In this document: one piece after another, positions 1-7,701 of the stretch | Layout of the letters: every line of letters begins with the position of its first letter | How positions within the stretch are numbered: the first letter of the stretch is position 1 | Notes under the pieces: generated by a model | The model's database searches: none | Seen by the model: the letters and a program-made list of their open reading frames with translations, nothing else | Told to the model about the DNA's origin: nothing | Program-made: the position numbers and the translations under genes | Assembly: GCA_030605125.1 (NCBI GenBank) | Contig: JAUWBD010000025.1 | Location: forward strand, 1-37,675 | Length of the DNA: 37,675 nt | Direction: 5' to 3' | Source of the DNA: Verrucomicrobiota bacterium | GTDB lineage: Bacteria; Verrucomicrobiota; Verrucomicrobiia; Opitutales; Opitutaceae

Positions 1-384
1 GGTCTCGGCGGCGAGGCGGCGCACGGCGGGGCTGGCGTCGTGGGCGGGCGCGGACGCCGGGGCCGGCGTCCCTCCAGCGGGAGCCTTCTTCTCGACGGAA
101 ACGGGGTGGGCGGGCGGGGGCGGGGTGGCGGAGGCGTTGCCGGCGGCCTCGGTGTCGAGGGTGGCGACGACCGCGCCGATCTTCACCTCGGCGCCGGCCT
201 CGGCCTTGAGCGTGATCACGCCGGCGGCCTCGGCCACGCCTTCGGAGGTGATCTTGTCGGTCTCCAACTCGAAGAGCGGCTGGTCCTTCTTCACGGTGTC
301 GCCGTTCTTGACGTGCCACTTGGCGAGCACGCCGGAGTTGATGGATTCGCCGAGGGGCGGGATTTTGACTTCGATAAGGGCCAT
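1..384 (-). CDS. sucB: Dihydrolipoamide succinyltransferase E2 of 2-oxoglutarate dehydrogenase (N-terminal part)
   Basis: Only the first 128 codons lie in the window; the gene runs off the left edge. The ATG at 384 opens a typical lipoyl domain (about residues 1-77) starting [18 protein letters not shown], with the lipoylated lysine in [11 protein letters not shown] near residue 43. A Pro/Ala linker follows, and the segment PAVRRLAAE at the edge is the start of the peripheral subunit-binding domain. E2 carries succinyl groups on the lipoyl arm to CoA in the cytoplasmic 2-oxoglutarate dehydrogenase complex. It lies 123 bp downstream of sucA on the same strand, the usual sucAB order. The linker contains a palindromic repeat also found in murG. 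A pyruvate dehydrogenase E2 is the alternative, but the neighbouring sucA and the lipoyl motif favour succinyltransferase. Confidence 0.9.
   Translation of the reverse strand, partial: MALIEVKIPPLGESINSGVLAKWHVKNGDTVKKDQPLFELETDKITSEGVAEAAGVITLKAEAGAEVKIGAVVATLDTEAAGNASATPPPPAHPVSVEKKAPAGGTPAPASAPAHDASPAVRRLAAET
45..77 (-). repeat. Palindromic repeat inside the sucB linker (copy 1)
   Basis: A 33-nt GC-rich element with inverted halves (GACGCCGG / CCGGCGTC). It matches the murG copy at 32864-32896 at 31 of 33 positions, by eye. It is read in frame as [10 protein letters not shown] between the lipoyl and binding domains of E2. Confidence 0.6.
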
Positions 385-394
385 GGGAAAGGGA

Positions 395-494
395 CGAGGA
401 GTCGAGTAGTCGAGAGGTCGAGGAGCTTGGGAGCTGGAGCGGAGGAGTCGGGAGTCAGGGAGCTTCTCGGCTCCTCGACTTCTCGACTCCTCGG
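395..494. repeat. Long imperfect inverted repeat between sucA and sucB
   Basis: The arm at 395-414 (CGAGGAGTCGAGTAGTCGAG) pairs with the complement of about 474-493 with one mismatch. The ~60-nt loop is also rich in GGAG/GAGTC motifs. It fills nearly all of the gap between the two genes, so the transcript would carry a strong hairpin. There is no T-tract, so a simple intrinsic terminator is unlikely. It resembles in style the hairpins at 31558 and 36359. Confidence 0.6.
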
Positions 495-507
495 CGCTCC
501 CGCGCCA

Positions 508-3264
508 TCAGGTGCGGAAGGCGTCCTTCAGGAAGGCGTTGAGCTCGATCTTGTGGACGGCGAGGGCGCCGACGGCGGGGGAGGCGGCGGCCTCGCGGCC
601 GACATAGCGGGCCTTGCGCCCGAAGACCTCCTCGAGCTCGGGGGCGATGTAGGTCCAGGCGCCCATGTTTTGCGGCTCCTCCTGGCACCACACGAGATCC
701 GCCTTGGCGTGGGTCTTGGCGATCGCGGCGAGCTTGTCCTTGTGGAGCGGATACAGCTGCTCGACGCGCACGAGCTCGACGTCGTCGATGCCGTTGGCGA
801 CGCGGTAGGAGTGGAGGTCGTAGTAAACCTTGCCGGAGCAGAGGATGAGGCGGCGGGCCTTCTTCGGCGCCTGCGGGTCGTCGATGATCTCCTGGAAGTG
901 GCCGGAGGTGAACTCCTCGGCCTTGGAGACGGCGAGGGGGTTGCGGAGCACGCTCTTGGGCGCCATGACGACGAGCGGCTTGCGCAGCTCGTTCTTCATC
1001 TGGCGGCGGAGGAGGTGGAAGTAGTTGGCCGGGGTGGTGGGATAGGCGACCTGGATGTTGTCCTCGGCGCAGAGCTGGAGGAAGCGCTCAAGGCGGGCGG
1101 AGGAGTGCTCGGGGCCCTGGCCCTCGTAGCCGTGGGGGAGGAGCATCACGAGGCCGGAGACGCGCTGCCACTTTGACTCGCCGGAGACGAGGAACTGGTC
1201 GATCACGACCTGGGCGCCGTTGGCGAAGTCGCCGAACTGGGCCTCCCAGATGCAGAGCATCTGGGGGTAGTCGAGCGAGTAGCCGTAGTCGAAGCCGAGC
1301 ACGGCGGCCTCGGAGAGGAGGGAGTTGTAAACGCAGAACTTGCCCTGCTGCTCGGAGAGGTTGAGGAGGGGGACGTAGCGTTCGCGCGTCTCGGTGTCGT
1401 AGAGGACGGCGTGGCGGTGGCTGAAGGTGCCGCGCTCGCAGTCCTGGCCGGAGAGGCGCACGGGGGTGCCCTCGGCGAGGAGGGTGCCGAAGGCGAGGGC
1501 CTCGCCCATGCCCCAGTCGGCGGCGCCGCCGGTGAGGAGCGATGCGCGCTGGTCGAGCAGGCGCTTGATCTTGGGGTTGGCGGTGAAGTTGGAGGGCAGG
1601 GTGGTGAGGCCCTTGACGACGGATTGTAGCAGCTCTTTGGATACGCCGGTGGGAATGGGGGCGTGGCTGTAGCCGGCCTGGAAGACGGCGCCGGACTCGC
1701 GGAAGGGGTTGCCGGTTTTGCCCGCGGCCGTGCGCTGGAGCTCGGCCTGCTTGGCCTTCTCGAGCGAGGCGTCCATGGCGGCGGAGTATTCCGCCTTGAT
1801 GGCGTCGGAGTCGGCCTGGGCGAGGCTGCCTTCGGCGACGAGCCGGGCGGTGTAGATCGCGGAGACCTGCGGGTGGGCGGCGACCTTCTTGTAGAGGGTG
1901 GGCTGGGTGAAGGCGGGCTCGTCGGCCTCGTTGTGGCCGTGCTTGCGGTAGCAATACATGTCGATCACGACGTCGCGCTGGAACTTGACGCGGAACTCGA
2001 GCGCGAGGCGGGCGACGTGGCAGACGGCCTCGGGGTCGTCGCCGTTCACGTGGAAGATCGGGGCCTCGATCATCTTGGCGACGTCGGTGCAGTAGCGGGT
2101 GCTGCGGGCGTCGGAGGGGAGGGTGGTGAAGCCGATCTGGTTGTTGATGACGAGGTGGACGGTGCCGCCGGTGCGGTAGCCGGGGAGCTGGGAGAAGTTG
2201 AGCGTCTCGGCCACCACGCCCTGGCCGGCGAAGGCGGCGTCGCCGTGTATCAGGAAAGGGCATACACGGCGGCGCTCGACGTCGCCGCGGATGCGCTGGC
2301 GGGCGCGGGCCTTGCCCTCGACGACGGGGTTGACGATCTCGAGGTGGGAGGGGTTGGCCGCGAGGCGCACCTCGACGGTCTTGCCGGTGGAGGTGGTGAG
2401 GGCGGATTCGTAGCCGAGGTGGTATTTCACGTCGCCGTCGCCGCCGACGCTGTGCGGGATGTAGTTTTCCGAGAACTGCTCGAAGAGGACCTCGAAGGGC
2501 TTGCGCAGGATGTTGGTGAGGACGGAGAGGCGGCCGCGGTGGGCCATGCCCATGACGATCTCCTCCACGCCGACCTCGGGCGCGTGCTCGATCATGGCGT
2601 CGAAGGCGGCGATCATCGTCTCGCCGCCCTCGAGGGAAAAGCGTTTCTGGCCGACGAACTTGGTGTGGAGAAACTTTTCGAAGAGCTCGGCCTTGTGGAG
2701 GCGGCGGAGGATGCGGCGCTTTTGCTGCTTGGTGAAGGAGGGCGTGTTTTCGTTGGCCTCCATGCGGGCCTGGAGCCACTCGCGGGCGTCGTAGTCCTGC
2801 ACGTGCATGAACTCGACGCCGATGGTGCCGCAGTAGGTGTTTTTGACCGCGCTCTGGATGTCGCGGAGTTTTTTCTGACCACCGCCCTGGAAGTTGGTGA
2901 GGGTGAAGCTCTCGTCGAGGTCCTCGGCGCCGAGGCCGAAGTTTTCGAGGGTGAGCTTGGGGTGCGGGGCGGGCTTCTCGCCGAGCGGGTCGAGGTGGGC
3001 CTCGAGGTGACCGTGGGAACGGTGGGCGTTGATGTAGCGGATGATCTGCGCCTGCTTGTAGGAGTCGATGACGCGGACCCCGGAGGCGCTGACGGCGGCC
3101 GTGGTGGGCGCGGAGCCGGGGGCGGCGATCGTGTTGCCGAGCGTGAAGCCTTGGAAGAAGGCGCGCCAGGTGGGGTCCACCGAGTCGGGGTTGTCGAGCC
3201 ATTGGGCGTAGGCGGCTTCGATGACGTCGGAGTTCGCGCGAGCGGCGAGGGGGACGGAGTTCAT
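508..3264 (-). CDS. sucA: 2-oxoglutarate dehydrogenase E1 component
   Basis: A 918-residue thiamin-diphosphate-dependent E1 of the TCA-cycle 2-oxoglutarate dehydrogenase complex; it decarboxylates 2-oxoglutarate and succinylates the lipoyl arm of E2. Visible family motifs include the N-terminal SDVIEAAYAQWLDNP, then MGMAHRGRLSVLTNIL, GDVKYHLGYES, HGDAAFAGQGVVAETLN, INNQIGFTT, VNGDDPEAV and YRKHGHNEADEPAFTQP, and near the C-terminus VWCQEEPQNMGAW. Length is normal for the family. I chose the ATG at 3264 because the family's conserved N-terminus begins there; a GTG at 3333 would add 23 residues without family-like features. sucB follows on the same strand. The start faces a 172-bp gap shared with the divergent gene at 3437. 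Confidence 0.96.
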   Translation of the reverse strand: MNSVPLAARANSDVIEAAYAQWLDNPDSVDPTWRAFFQGFTLGNTIAAPGSAPTTAAVSASGVRVIDSYKQAQIIRYINAHRSHGHLEAHLDPLGEKPAPHPKLTLENFGLGAEDLDESFTLTNFQGGGQKKLRDIQSAVKNTYCGTIGVEFMHVQDYDAREWLQARMEANENTPSFTKQQKRRILRRLHKAELFEKFLHTKFVGQKRFSLEGGETMIAAFDAMIEHAPEVGVEEIVMGMAHRGRLSVLTNILRKPFEVLFEQFSENYIPHSVGGDGDVKYHLGYESALTTSTGKTVEVRLAANPSHLEIVNPVVEGKARARQRIRGDVERRRVCPFLIHGDAAFAGQGVVAETLNFSQLPGYRTGGTVHLVINNQIGFTTLPSDARSTRYCTDVAKMIEAPIFHVNGDDPEAVCHVARLALEFRVKFQRDVVIDMYCYRKHGHNEADEPAFTQPTLYKKVAAHPQVSAIYTARLVAEGSLAQADSDAIKAEYSAAMDASLEKAKQAELQRTAAGKTGNPFRESGAVFQAGYSHAPIPTGVSKELLQSVVKGLTTLPSNFTANPKIKRLLDQRASLLTGGAADWGMGEALAFGTLLAEGTPVRLSGQDCERGTFSHRHAVLYDTETRERYVPLLNLSEQQGKFCVYNSLLSEAAVLGFDYGYSLDYPQMLCIWEAQFGDFANGAQVVIDQFLVSGESKWQRVSGLVMLLPHGYEGQGPEHSSARLERFLQLCAEDNIQVAYPTTPANYFHLLRRQMKNELRKPLVVMAPKSVLRNPLAVSKAEEFTSGHFQEIIDDPQAPKKARRLILCSGKVYYDLHSYRVANGIDDVELVRVEQLYPLHKDKLAAIAKTHAKADLVWCQEEPQNMGAWTYIAPELEEVFGRKARYVGREAAASPAVGALAVHKIELNAFLKDAFRT

Positions 3265-3436
3265 GGAGGGTTGGGCAAGGGAGAAAAGAATCGAAAATCT
3301 AGCGGAAGCGCGGAAGGGGCGGAAGGGAGACACTTACGCCATGCGCGTGCGGGCTCAAGGGGCGAAGGGCGGGCGCGTCGGGTTTGAGTTTTGCTAAACG
3401 GCTGGCGGCGGGGCGTTAGATTCTTTGAATAGCCTC
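3265..3436. promoter_or_regulatory. Divergent intergenic region between sucA and the 86-aa gene
   Basis: This 172-bp gap must hold promoters for both sucA (leftward) and the gene at 3437 (rightward). A TTAGAT hexamer about 20 bp before the rightward ATG is a possible -10 box, but I see no convincing -35. Nothing else stands out. Confidence 0.35.
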
Positions 3437-3697
3437 ATGGAAACCGAGATCAAAGCGTCGCTAATCGCGCTCTTGGATGGGATAAAAACAGCTAATGCCA
3501 AGGCGGTGGCCGCGGAGATGGCGCGGCTGGAGGATTTCGCGGCGCGGGGGCGGCATACGCTGCATCCGCAACTGCTTCATTTTTTGGATAATAGGAGCTA
3601 CGCGAAGGCCGCGATGTTTTTGGGTGGCGCCTCGGATATCCCGGTGGGCGTGTGCGGCGGGCGGGCCGGGCGGCCGTCGGGGGAGGGCGCGCGATGA
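3437..3697 (+). CDS. Small conserved-looking protein of unknown function
   Basis: An 86-residue protein from the ATG at 3437; an in-frame TTG 12 bp upstream is less likely. Residues about 1-60 are helical and charged, with a central segment HPQLLHFLDNRSYAKAAMFL that looks like a conserved core. The last ~20 residues are Gly/Arg-rich and may be unstructured. There is no signal peptide or membrane segment. Its TGA overlaps the ATG of the next gene (ATGA), so the two are probably translated together and may share a role linked to translation. I do not recognise a named family. Confidence 0.7.
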   Translation: METEIKASLIALLDGIKTANAKAVAAEMARLEDFAARGRHTLHPQLLHFLDNRSYAKAAMFLGGASDIPVGVCGGRAGRPSGEGAR

Positions 3698-4107
3698 GCC
3701 GGCCGGACAAGAGCAAACTGCCGACCGATGGCGGGGCGGGCCTGGGGCAGAATCCGTTCGCGGCGGCGCTGGGCGGACTCGGTGGATTGGTGCCGGCGGC
3801 GGCGCCGGGGGCTCCGTCGCCGGCGGTGACGGGCGAGCCGAAGGCGGATGCGAACGCGAAGAACCGTGGCCGCGTGGATGTGCTGCGCACCACGGCGGGG
3901 CGCGGCGGCAAGACCGTGACGGTGGCGAAAAACTTCGTCGGCATCGGCGCGCCGGAGAAGGAAGCGCTGTGCAAAAAGATGCGCGCCGCGGCGGGCTGCG
4001 GCGGCACGGTGAAGGATGGCGTGATCGAGATCCAGGGCGACCAGCGCGAGGTGGTGGCGCGGGTGCTGCGCGAGGCGGGTTTTCGCCCGGTGATGGCGGG
4101 CGGTTGA
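3694..4107 (+). CDS. SUI1/YciH-type translation initiation factor homologue
   Basis: A 137-residue protein. Residues 1-55 are a Gly/Ala/Pro-rich tail. The rest matches the bacterial eIF1-like (SUI1, YciH) fold, with RGRVDVLRTTAGRGGKTVTV, then KEALCKKMRAAAGCGGTVKD and a final EIQGDQREVVARVLREAGF. In bacteria such proteins bind the small ribosomal subunit and may tune start-site fidelity, but the role is poorly defined. The ATG at 3694 overlaps the stop of the preceding gene (ATGA), indicating translational coupling. Confidence 0.88.
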   Translation: MSRPDKSKLPTDGGAGLGQNPFAAALGGLGGLVPAAAPGAPSPAVTGEPKADANAKNRGRVDVLRTTAGRGGKTVTVAKNFVGIGAPEKEALCKKMRAAAGCGGTVKDGVIEIQGDQREVVARVLREAGFRPVMAGG

Positions 4108-4140
4108 GGCGACGGGGGCGGGCCACCGATGCGGCCCGTC

Positions 4141-4166
4141 GAGAGCGAAGCCGAGGCTTCGCTCTC
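4141..4166. terminator. Perfect 12-bp hairpin between convergent genes
   Basis: GAGAGCGAAGCC (4141-4152) pairs exactly with GGCTTCGCTCTC (4155-4166) across a 2-nt loop. It lies between the convergent gene ends at 4107 and 4192, where a bidirectional terminator would be expected. It lacks a T-tract on either side, so it may instead be a dispersed hairpin repeat. Confidence 0.5.
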
Positions 4167-4191
4167 CAAATCGACGCAGGCGTCCGCTGGC

Positions 4192-5004
4192 TTATAACCA
4201 GCCGAGGGCGGCGAGCCAGTGCTCGAGCATTTTGTCCCAGGGCGGCGCGGTGCGCTGGGGGGAGGGAAGGCCGAGGCCGTGCGCGCCGCTCGGGAACACG
4301 TGCAATTCGCACGACACACCGGCCTGCCAGCAGGCGGTGGCGTAGGCGGTGGCGTTGCAAACCGGCACGACCGGGTCGTCCGCGGTGTGCCAGACGAAGG
4401 CGGGCGGGCAGGCGGCGCGCATCTGCAGATTGGGCGAGAGCAACTCGGCGAGCGCGGGCGCGGGATCGGGGCCGAGGAGGTTGTCGCGGCTGCCGGAGTG
4501 GCGAAAGCGCTCCGTCAGGGAGATGACCGGATAGCAGAGGATGGTGGCGTCGGGCCGGGCGGACTCGCGGCTGATGGCGTCGCCGACCGGATCGGCCGCG
4601 TCGGCATGGTCAAAGAGCGTGGAGAGCGTGGCGGCGAGGTGGCCGCCGGCGGAGGAGCCGATCACGGCGATGCGCGCGGGATCGCGACCGGCGGCGCGGG
4701 CCTCGGCGCGCAGCATGCGGAGGGCGCGGGCGGCATCCTGCAACATCGACGGGTGGCGATAGCCGTGCTGGGCGAGGCGGTAGTCGAGCACGGCGGCGTG
4801 GATGCCGTGCGCGGCGAACCAGCGCGCGTAGCCTTCGCCTTCATGCTCGGCGAGCTGCCAGTAGCCGCCGCCGGGGAGCACGAGGATGCTGGCGCCGGAG
4901 GCGCGGGCGGGATCGGCCGGGAAGGGCGCGAGGTGGGGCGAGTGTTCGCGGCCGGAGCCGAGGGCGCCGGGAGCGCCGGCGGGCCAGAGGGGAGCGGAGA
5001 TCAT
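4192..5004 (-). CDS. Alpha/beta hydrolase, acetyl-xylan-esterase/lipase-like
   Basis: A 270-residue serine esterase. The oxyanion-hole motif LPGGGYWQLAEHEG lies at about residues 44-57. The nucleophile elbow is GSSAGGH near residue 120. The acid is probably Asp in HTADDPVVPV and the catalytic His is in SGAHGLGL near the C-terminus. This layout fits the BD-FAE / acetyl xylan esterase branch acting on small acetyl or carbohydrate esters. I see no clear signal peptide from the ATG at 5004. It is followed convergently by the SUI1 gene and lies 61 bp downstream of the solute-binding-like gene. The precise substrate cannot be read from sequence. Confidence 0.85.
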   Translation of the reverse strand: MISAPLWPAGAPGALGSGREHSPHLAPFPADPARASGASILVLPGGGYWQLAEHEGEGYARWFAAHGIHAAVLDYRLAQHGYRHPSMLQDAARALRMLRAEARAAGRDPARIAVIGSSAGGHLAATLSTLFDHADAADPVGDAISRESARPDATILCYPVISLTERFRHSGSRDNLLGPDPAPALAELLSPNLQMRAACPPAFVWHTADDPVVPVCNATAYATACWQAGVSCELHVFPSGAHGLGLPSPQRTAPPWDKMLEHWLAALGWL

Positions 5005-5065
5005 GAGCGGGCGGAGGCAGGGAAGAGGTGGTCGCGCCGCAGGCAAGCGGGGCGCGCGTCGCGGC

Positions 5066-6646
5066 TCAAGGTTGCACGGCGCGGCGGTGGCGCAGGTGCT
5101 CGGTGTGGCGCAGGGTGCGCACTTCGAGCAGGCGCTCGAGCTCCTCCGGATCGGCGAAGCCGTCCGGCAGGCTGAGCACGAAGCCGATGCGAGCGTCGAG
5201 ATTGCGCGTGTCGCGCTCGGCGCGGGCGATGTGGGTGGCGAGATCGCGGCGGAGCGTGGTGGCAAGATCGCGTTCGAAGGCGGCGAGGAAGGGCTCCACC
5301 CCGCCTTGCGGGCCGATGAGGGTGTGGAGGTGACGCTGGAAAAGCGTGAAGGTGTGGCCGGCGCCGAGGTTCTGGAAGTCGATGTTGAAGCCCGGGGCCT
5401 CGCCCTCGAGCTGGGGGGCGAGGGCGGGCGAATCGGACGGGGCCGGCACTTCGTGAACGGACGAGATGCGTTTGCTGAGTTCGGTGAAGCGCGAGGCGAC
5501 GCGGTGGCTGGTGAGGAAGCGCAGAAAATCGAGCGCCAGGTCGGGATGGCGCGAGGTGCGCACCACGCCGAGCATGCCTTCGGGGCCGCCGCCGCCCTCG
5601 GCCACGACGCCGAGCACGTTGTGCCCAAACATCGGGTCGTCGCGGTCGGGCAGGGGGATCGGGATGACGCCCGTCTCGAAATCGCCGTCGCGCACGAAGA
5701 CCGCGTAGTCCCAGGTGCCGGCGACGATGGCGACCGCGTGTTGTTGGAGAAAGGAGAACAGGGCGTCGTCGCGGCGCAGCTGGGTGAAGCCCGGGCTCAT
5801 CAGCGCGGAGACATCGCGCAGGAGAGCGAGGCTGTCGCGCAACTCAGGGGTGCGGTAGTCGAGCCGGCCTTCCAGGATGAGGCCCGCGAAGTCGGGGAGC
5901 GGCACCTGGAGGTTGCGCATCGGGCTGATGGTGGGGGCGAGGCGCTGCGTCTGCGAGGGGAGCAGACGTTGAAAGAAATACTGCGAGTAGGGGCCGCAGC
6001 CGGCGACGGGCTCGAGCAGGGTGCCGTGGGCGGCGTTGTAGCGATCCACCTGGTCGCGCAGGGCGCGGAGCTGCGCGTAGGTGGCGGGTGGTTCCTCCGA
6101 GCCGGTGACGAGGCGCAGGAGCCGCTTGTTGTAGAAGAGGCGGAGGCTGTTGAGCTGGAGATAGACTCCGGTGAGTTCGCCCGAGTTCGGGTTCAGGTTG
6201 CGCACGGCGGCGAGGCCGTCGGTGAAGGTGTCGCGCCAGGGGATGCCGGCGAGGGGGCTGCCCTCGTTGTAGGGGTTGGGCAGGTCGAGGCGCTCGTCGA
6301 GCGGAATGAAGTGCCGGCTCAGGATTTCCTCGTCCAGGTGAAGCTGGCCGGTGAGGTCGGGGGCGGTGCCACCGATGAGTTGGGTGCGCACCCAGGCGCT
6401 CCAGGAGCGGATCGGCACGGCGATCTGCTCGACGCGCACGCCGGGGTGGAGGCGCTCATATTCGCGGGCGGCCTCCTCGAAGGACTCGCGCATGCCGGCG
6501 TGCATCAACCAGTGGCCGATGCGGAGCGTGACACGCTCGTCGTCGTCGCGCGCGGCGGGGCGCAGGAGCACGTGCCAGATAGAGTAGCCGAAAAAGAGGA
6601 GGATGATCGCGAAGCCGAGCGCGTTTCGGTGCCGATTGTTTTCCAT
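5066..6646 (-). CDS. Membrane-anchored extracellular solute-binding protein (family 1-like)
   Basis: A 526-residue protein with one N-terminal hydrophobic segment (about residues 9-28, ALGFAIILLFFGYSIWHVLL) without a lipobox, so it is probably membrane-anchored. The rest resembles ABC-type sugar-binding proteins: a VTLRIGHWLMH first strand, then FEEAAREYERLHPGVRVEQIAVP, GGTAPDL and FYNKRLL, and a late VAIVAGTWDYAVF segment. Such proteins normally deliver sugars to an ABC permease, but no permease or ATPase gene is present nearby. It starts 18 bp after the stop of the secreted helical protein on the same strand, so the two are likely co-transcribed and may work as a pair. Confidence 0.8.
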   Translation of the reverse strand: MENNRHRNALGFAIILLFFGYSIWHVLLRPAARDDDERVTLRIGHWLMHAGMRESFEEAAREYERLHPGVRVEQIAVPIRSWSAWVRTQLIGGTAPDLTGQLHLDEEILSRHFIPLDERLDLPNPYNEGSPLAGIPWRDTFTDGLAAVRNLNPNSGELTGVYLQLNSLRLFYNKRLLRLVTGSEEPPATYAQLRALRDQVDRYNAAHGTLLEPVAGCGPYSQYFFQRLLPSQTQRLAPTISPMRNLQVPLPDFAGLILEGRLDYRTPELRDSLALLRDVSALMSPGFTQLRRDDALFSFLQQHAVAIVAGTWDYAVFVRDGDFETGVIPIPLPDRDDPMFGHNVLGVVAEGGGGPEGMLGVVRTSRHPDLALDFLRFLTSHRVASRFTELSKRISSVHEVPAPSDSPALAPQLEGEAPGFNIDFQNLGAGHTFTLFQRHLHTLIGPQGGVEPFLAAFERDLATTLRRDLATHIARAERDTRNLDARIGFVLSLPDGFADPEELERLLEVRTLRHTEHLRHRRAVQP

Positions 6647-6664
6647 GGGTGCGGCGGGCTAAGT

Positions 6665-7543
6665 TCAGCGGGTGGACGCGACCGCGGGGGCGGTGGACTC
6701 GGCGGCCTCGAGCTCGGCGATGTAGCGCCGCACGGTGGTGGCGCGGGCGTCGCGGGGACGCTCGCGGAGAAAAGCGCGGTAGTGCGACAGGGCGAGGGCG
6801 GCGTCGCCGGTGGTGCGGGCGATGTTGCCGATGGTGAGGTCGGCGTTGGCGTTGTGGTCGGGCTGGCGATAGCCGACGGCGCGCGCGGCGACGAGGTGGG
6901 GGAGCGCCTCTTGGTCGAGACCGCGTTGCAGGAGGAGCCTGGCTTGTAGCGCGTGGAGTTCGCGTCGGGCCGAGGGCGTGCCGACGCGTTCGCGGAGGGC
7001 GTCGATGCGCGAGCGCACTTCATCCGGCGGGAGCGCATCGTCTCCCGGGCCAGGGAAGGCGGTGAGGAGGGCGAGGTGGACGGCGGCCTGGTCGGCGAGC
7101 AGGTGGCCGGCGTGGTCGCGGAGCAGGGCGTCGTAACGTTCGCGGGCTTCTTCCGGCCGGGGCGGGGAGAGGTGGCTTTCGGCGAGGCGGCCGAGAAAAA
7201 GCCGCGCCGCGATGGCTTGATCGACGGAGGCGGAGCCGCTGGTGGCGATGCGTTCGAGCAGCGCGCGGGCGGCGAGGACGTTGGCTTGGGTGCGGGGTTG
7301 CCGGGCGAGGAGCGAGGCGGCGCGCCCGAGCGCGAGACGGGCGTCGGCGGGGTCCTCGGCGTGGAGCCGGGCAAACTCTTCGGAGGCGCGATTGAATTCG
7401 AAGCGGAGGGCGGAGCGCCAGGGCTCGGGGAGGGCGGAAGTGTCGGCGGCATCCTCTGCCCAGGCCAAGGAAGCGAGCAGCGGGACGAGGAGGGACAGCA
7501 GGCCGCGGCGCGCTCTGACGGCGCGGAGGGGGTGGTGGGGCAT
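6665..7543 (-). CDS. Secreted helical-repeat (TPR-like) protein
   Basis: A 292-residue protein from the ATG at 7543. It begins with a signal peptide (MPHHPLRAVRARRG, then a hydrophobic stretch ending SLAWA). The mature part is all-helical, with repeated patterns such as ARLALGRAASLLARQP, AARLFLGRLAESHLSP and ALALSHYRAFLRERPRDA that look like tetratricopeptide repeats, probably a scaffold in the periplasm. It lies 18 bp upstream of the solute-binding-like gene on the same strand and likely heads that operon. No catalytic motif is visible. A start 12 bp upstream is possible. Confidence 0.65.
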   Translation of the reverse strand: MPHHPLRAVRARRGLLSLLVPLLASLAWAEDAADTSALPEPWRSALRFEFNRASEEFARLHAEDPADARLALGRAASLLARQPRTQANVLAARALLERIATSGSASVDQAIAARLFLGRLAESHLSPPRPEEARERYDALLRDHAGHLLADQAAVHLALLTAFPGPGDDALPPDEVRSRIDALRERVGTPSARRELHALQARLLLQRGLDQEALPHLVAARAVGYRQPDHNANADLTIGNIARTTGDAALALSHYRAFLRERPRDARATTVRRYIAELEAAESTAPAVASTR

Positions 7544-7645
7544 GGAGGCTAACACGCCGCGCCAGCGGGTGGCGTCAATGCCTTGACGATGTGAAAACTA
7601 TTTCCATCTGCAGGCGCGGCGGCGGATGGGCGGATGCGCGGCAAG

Positions 7646-7672
7646 AAAAAGGCCGCCCGAGCGGGCGGCCTT
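7646..7672 (-). terminator. Intrinsic terminator after the acidic-protein gene
   Basis: Read on the minus strand this is a GGCCGCCC / GGGCGGCC stem with a 4-nt loop followed by TTTTTC, about 30 bp beyond the stop at 7702. It is a textbook rho-independent terminator for the minus-strand gene. Confidence 0.85.
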
Positions 7673-7701
7673 GGGAGACTGTGAGTGGAGTTGGCGGGTG
7701 C

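Noticed and set aside
1663-3387. Long plus-strand open frame opposite sucA
   Set aside because: It is Gly/Val/Glu-rich shadow translation of the antisense strand of an obvious sucA; high GC leaves antisense frames open.
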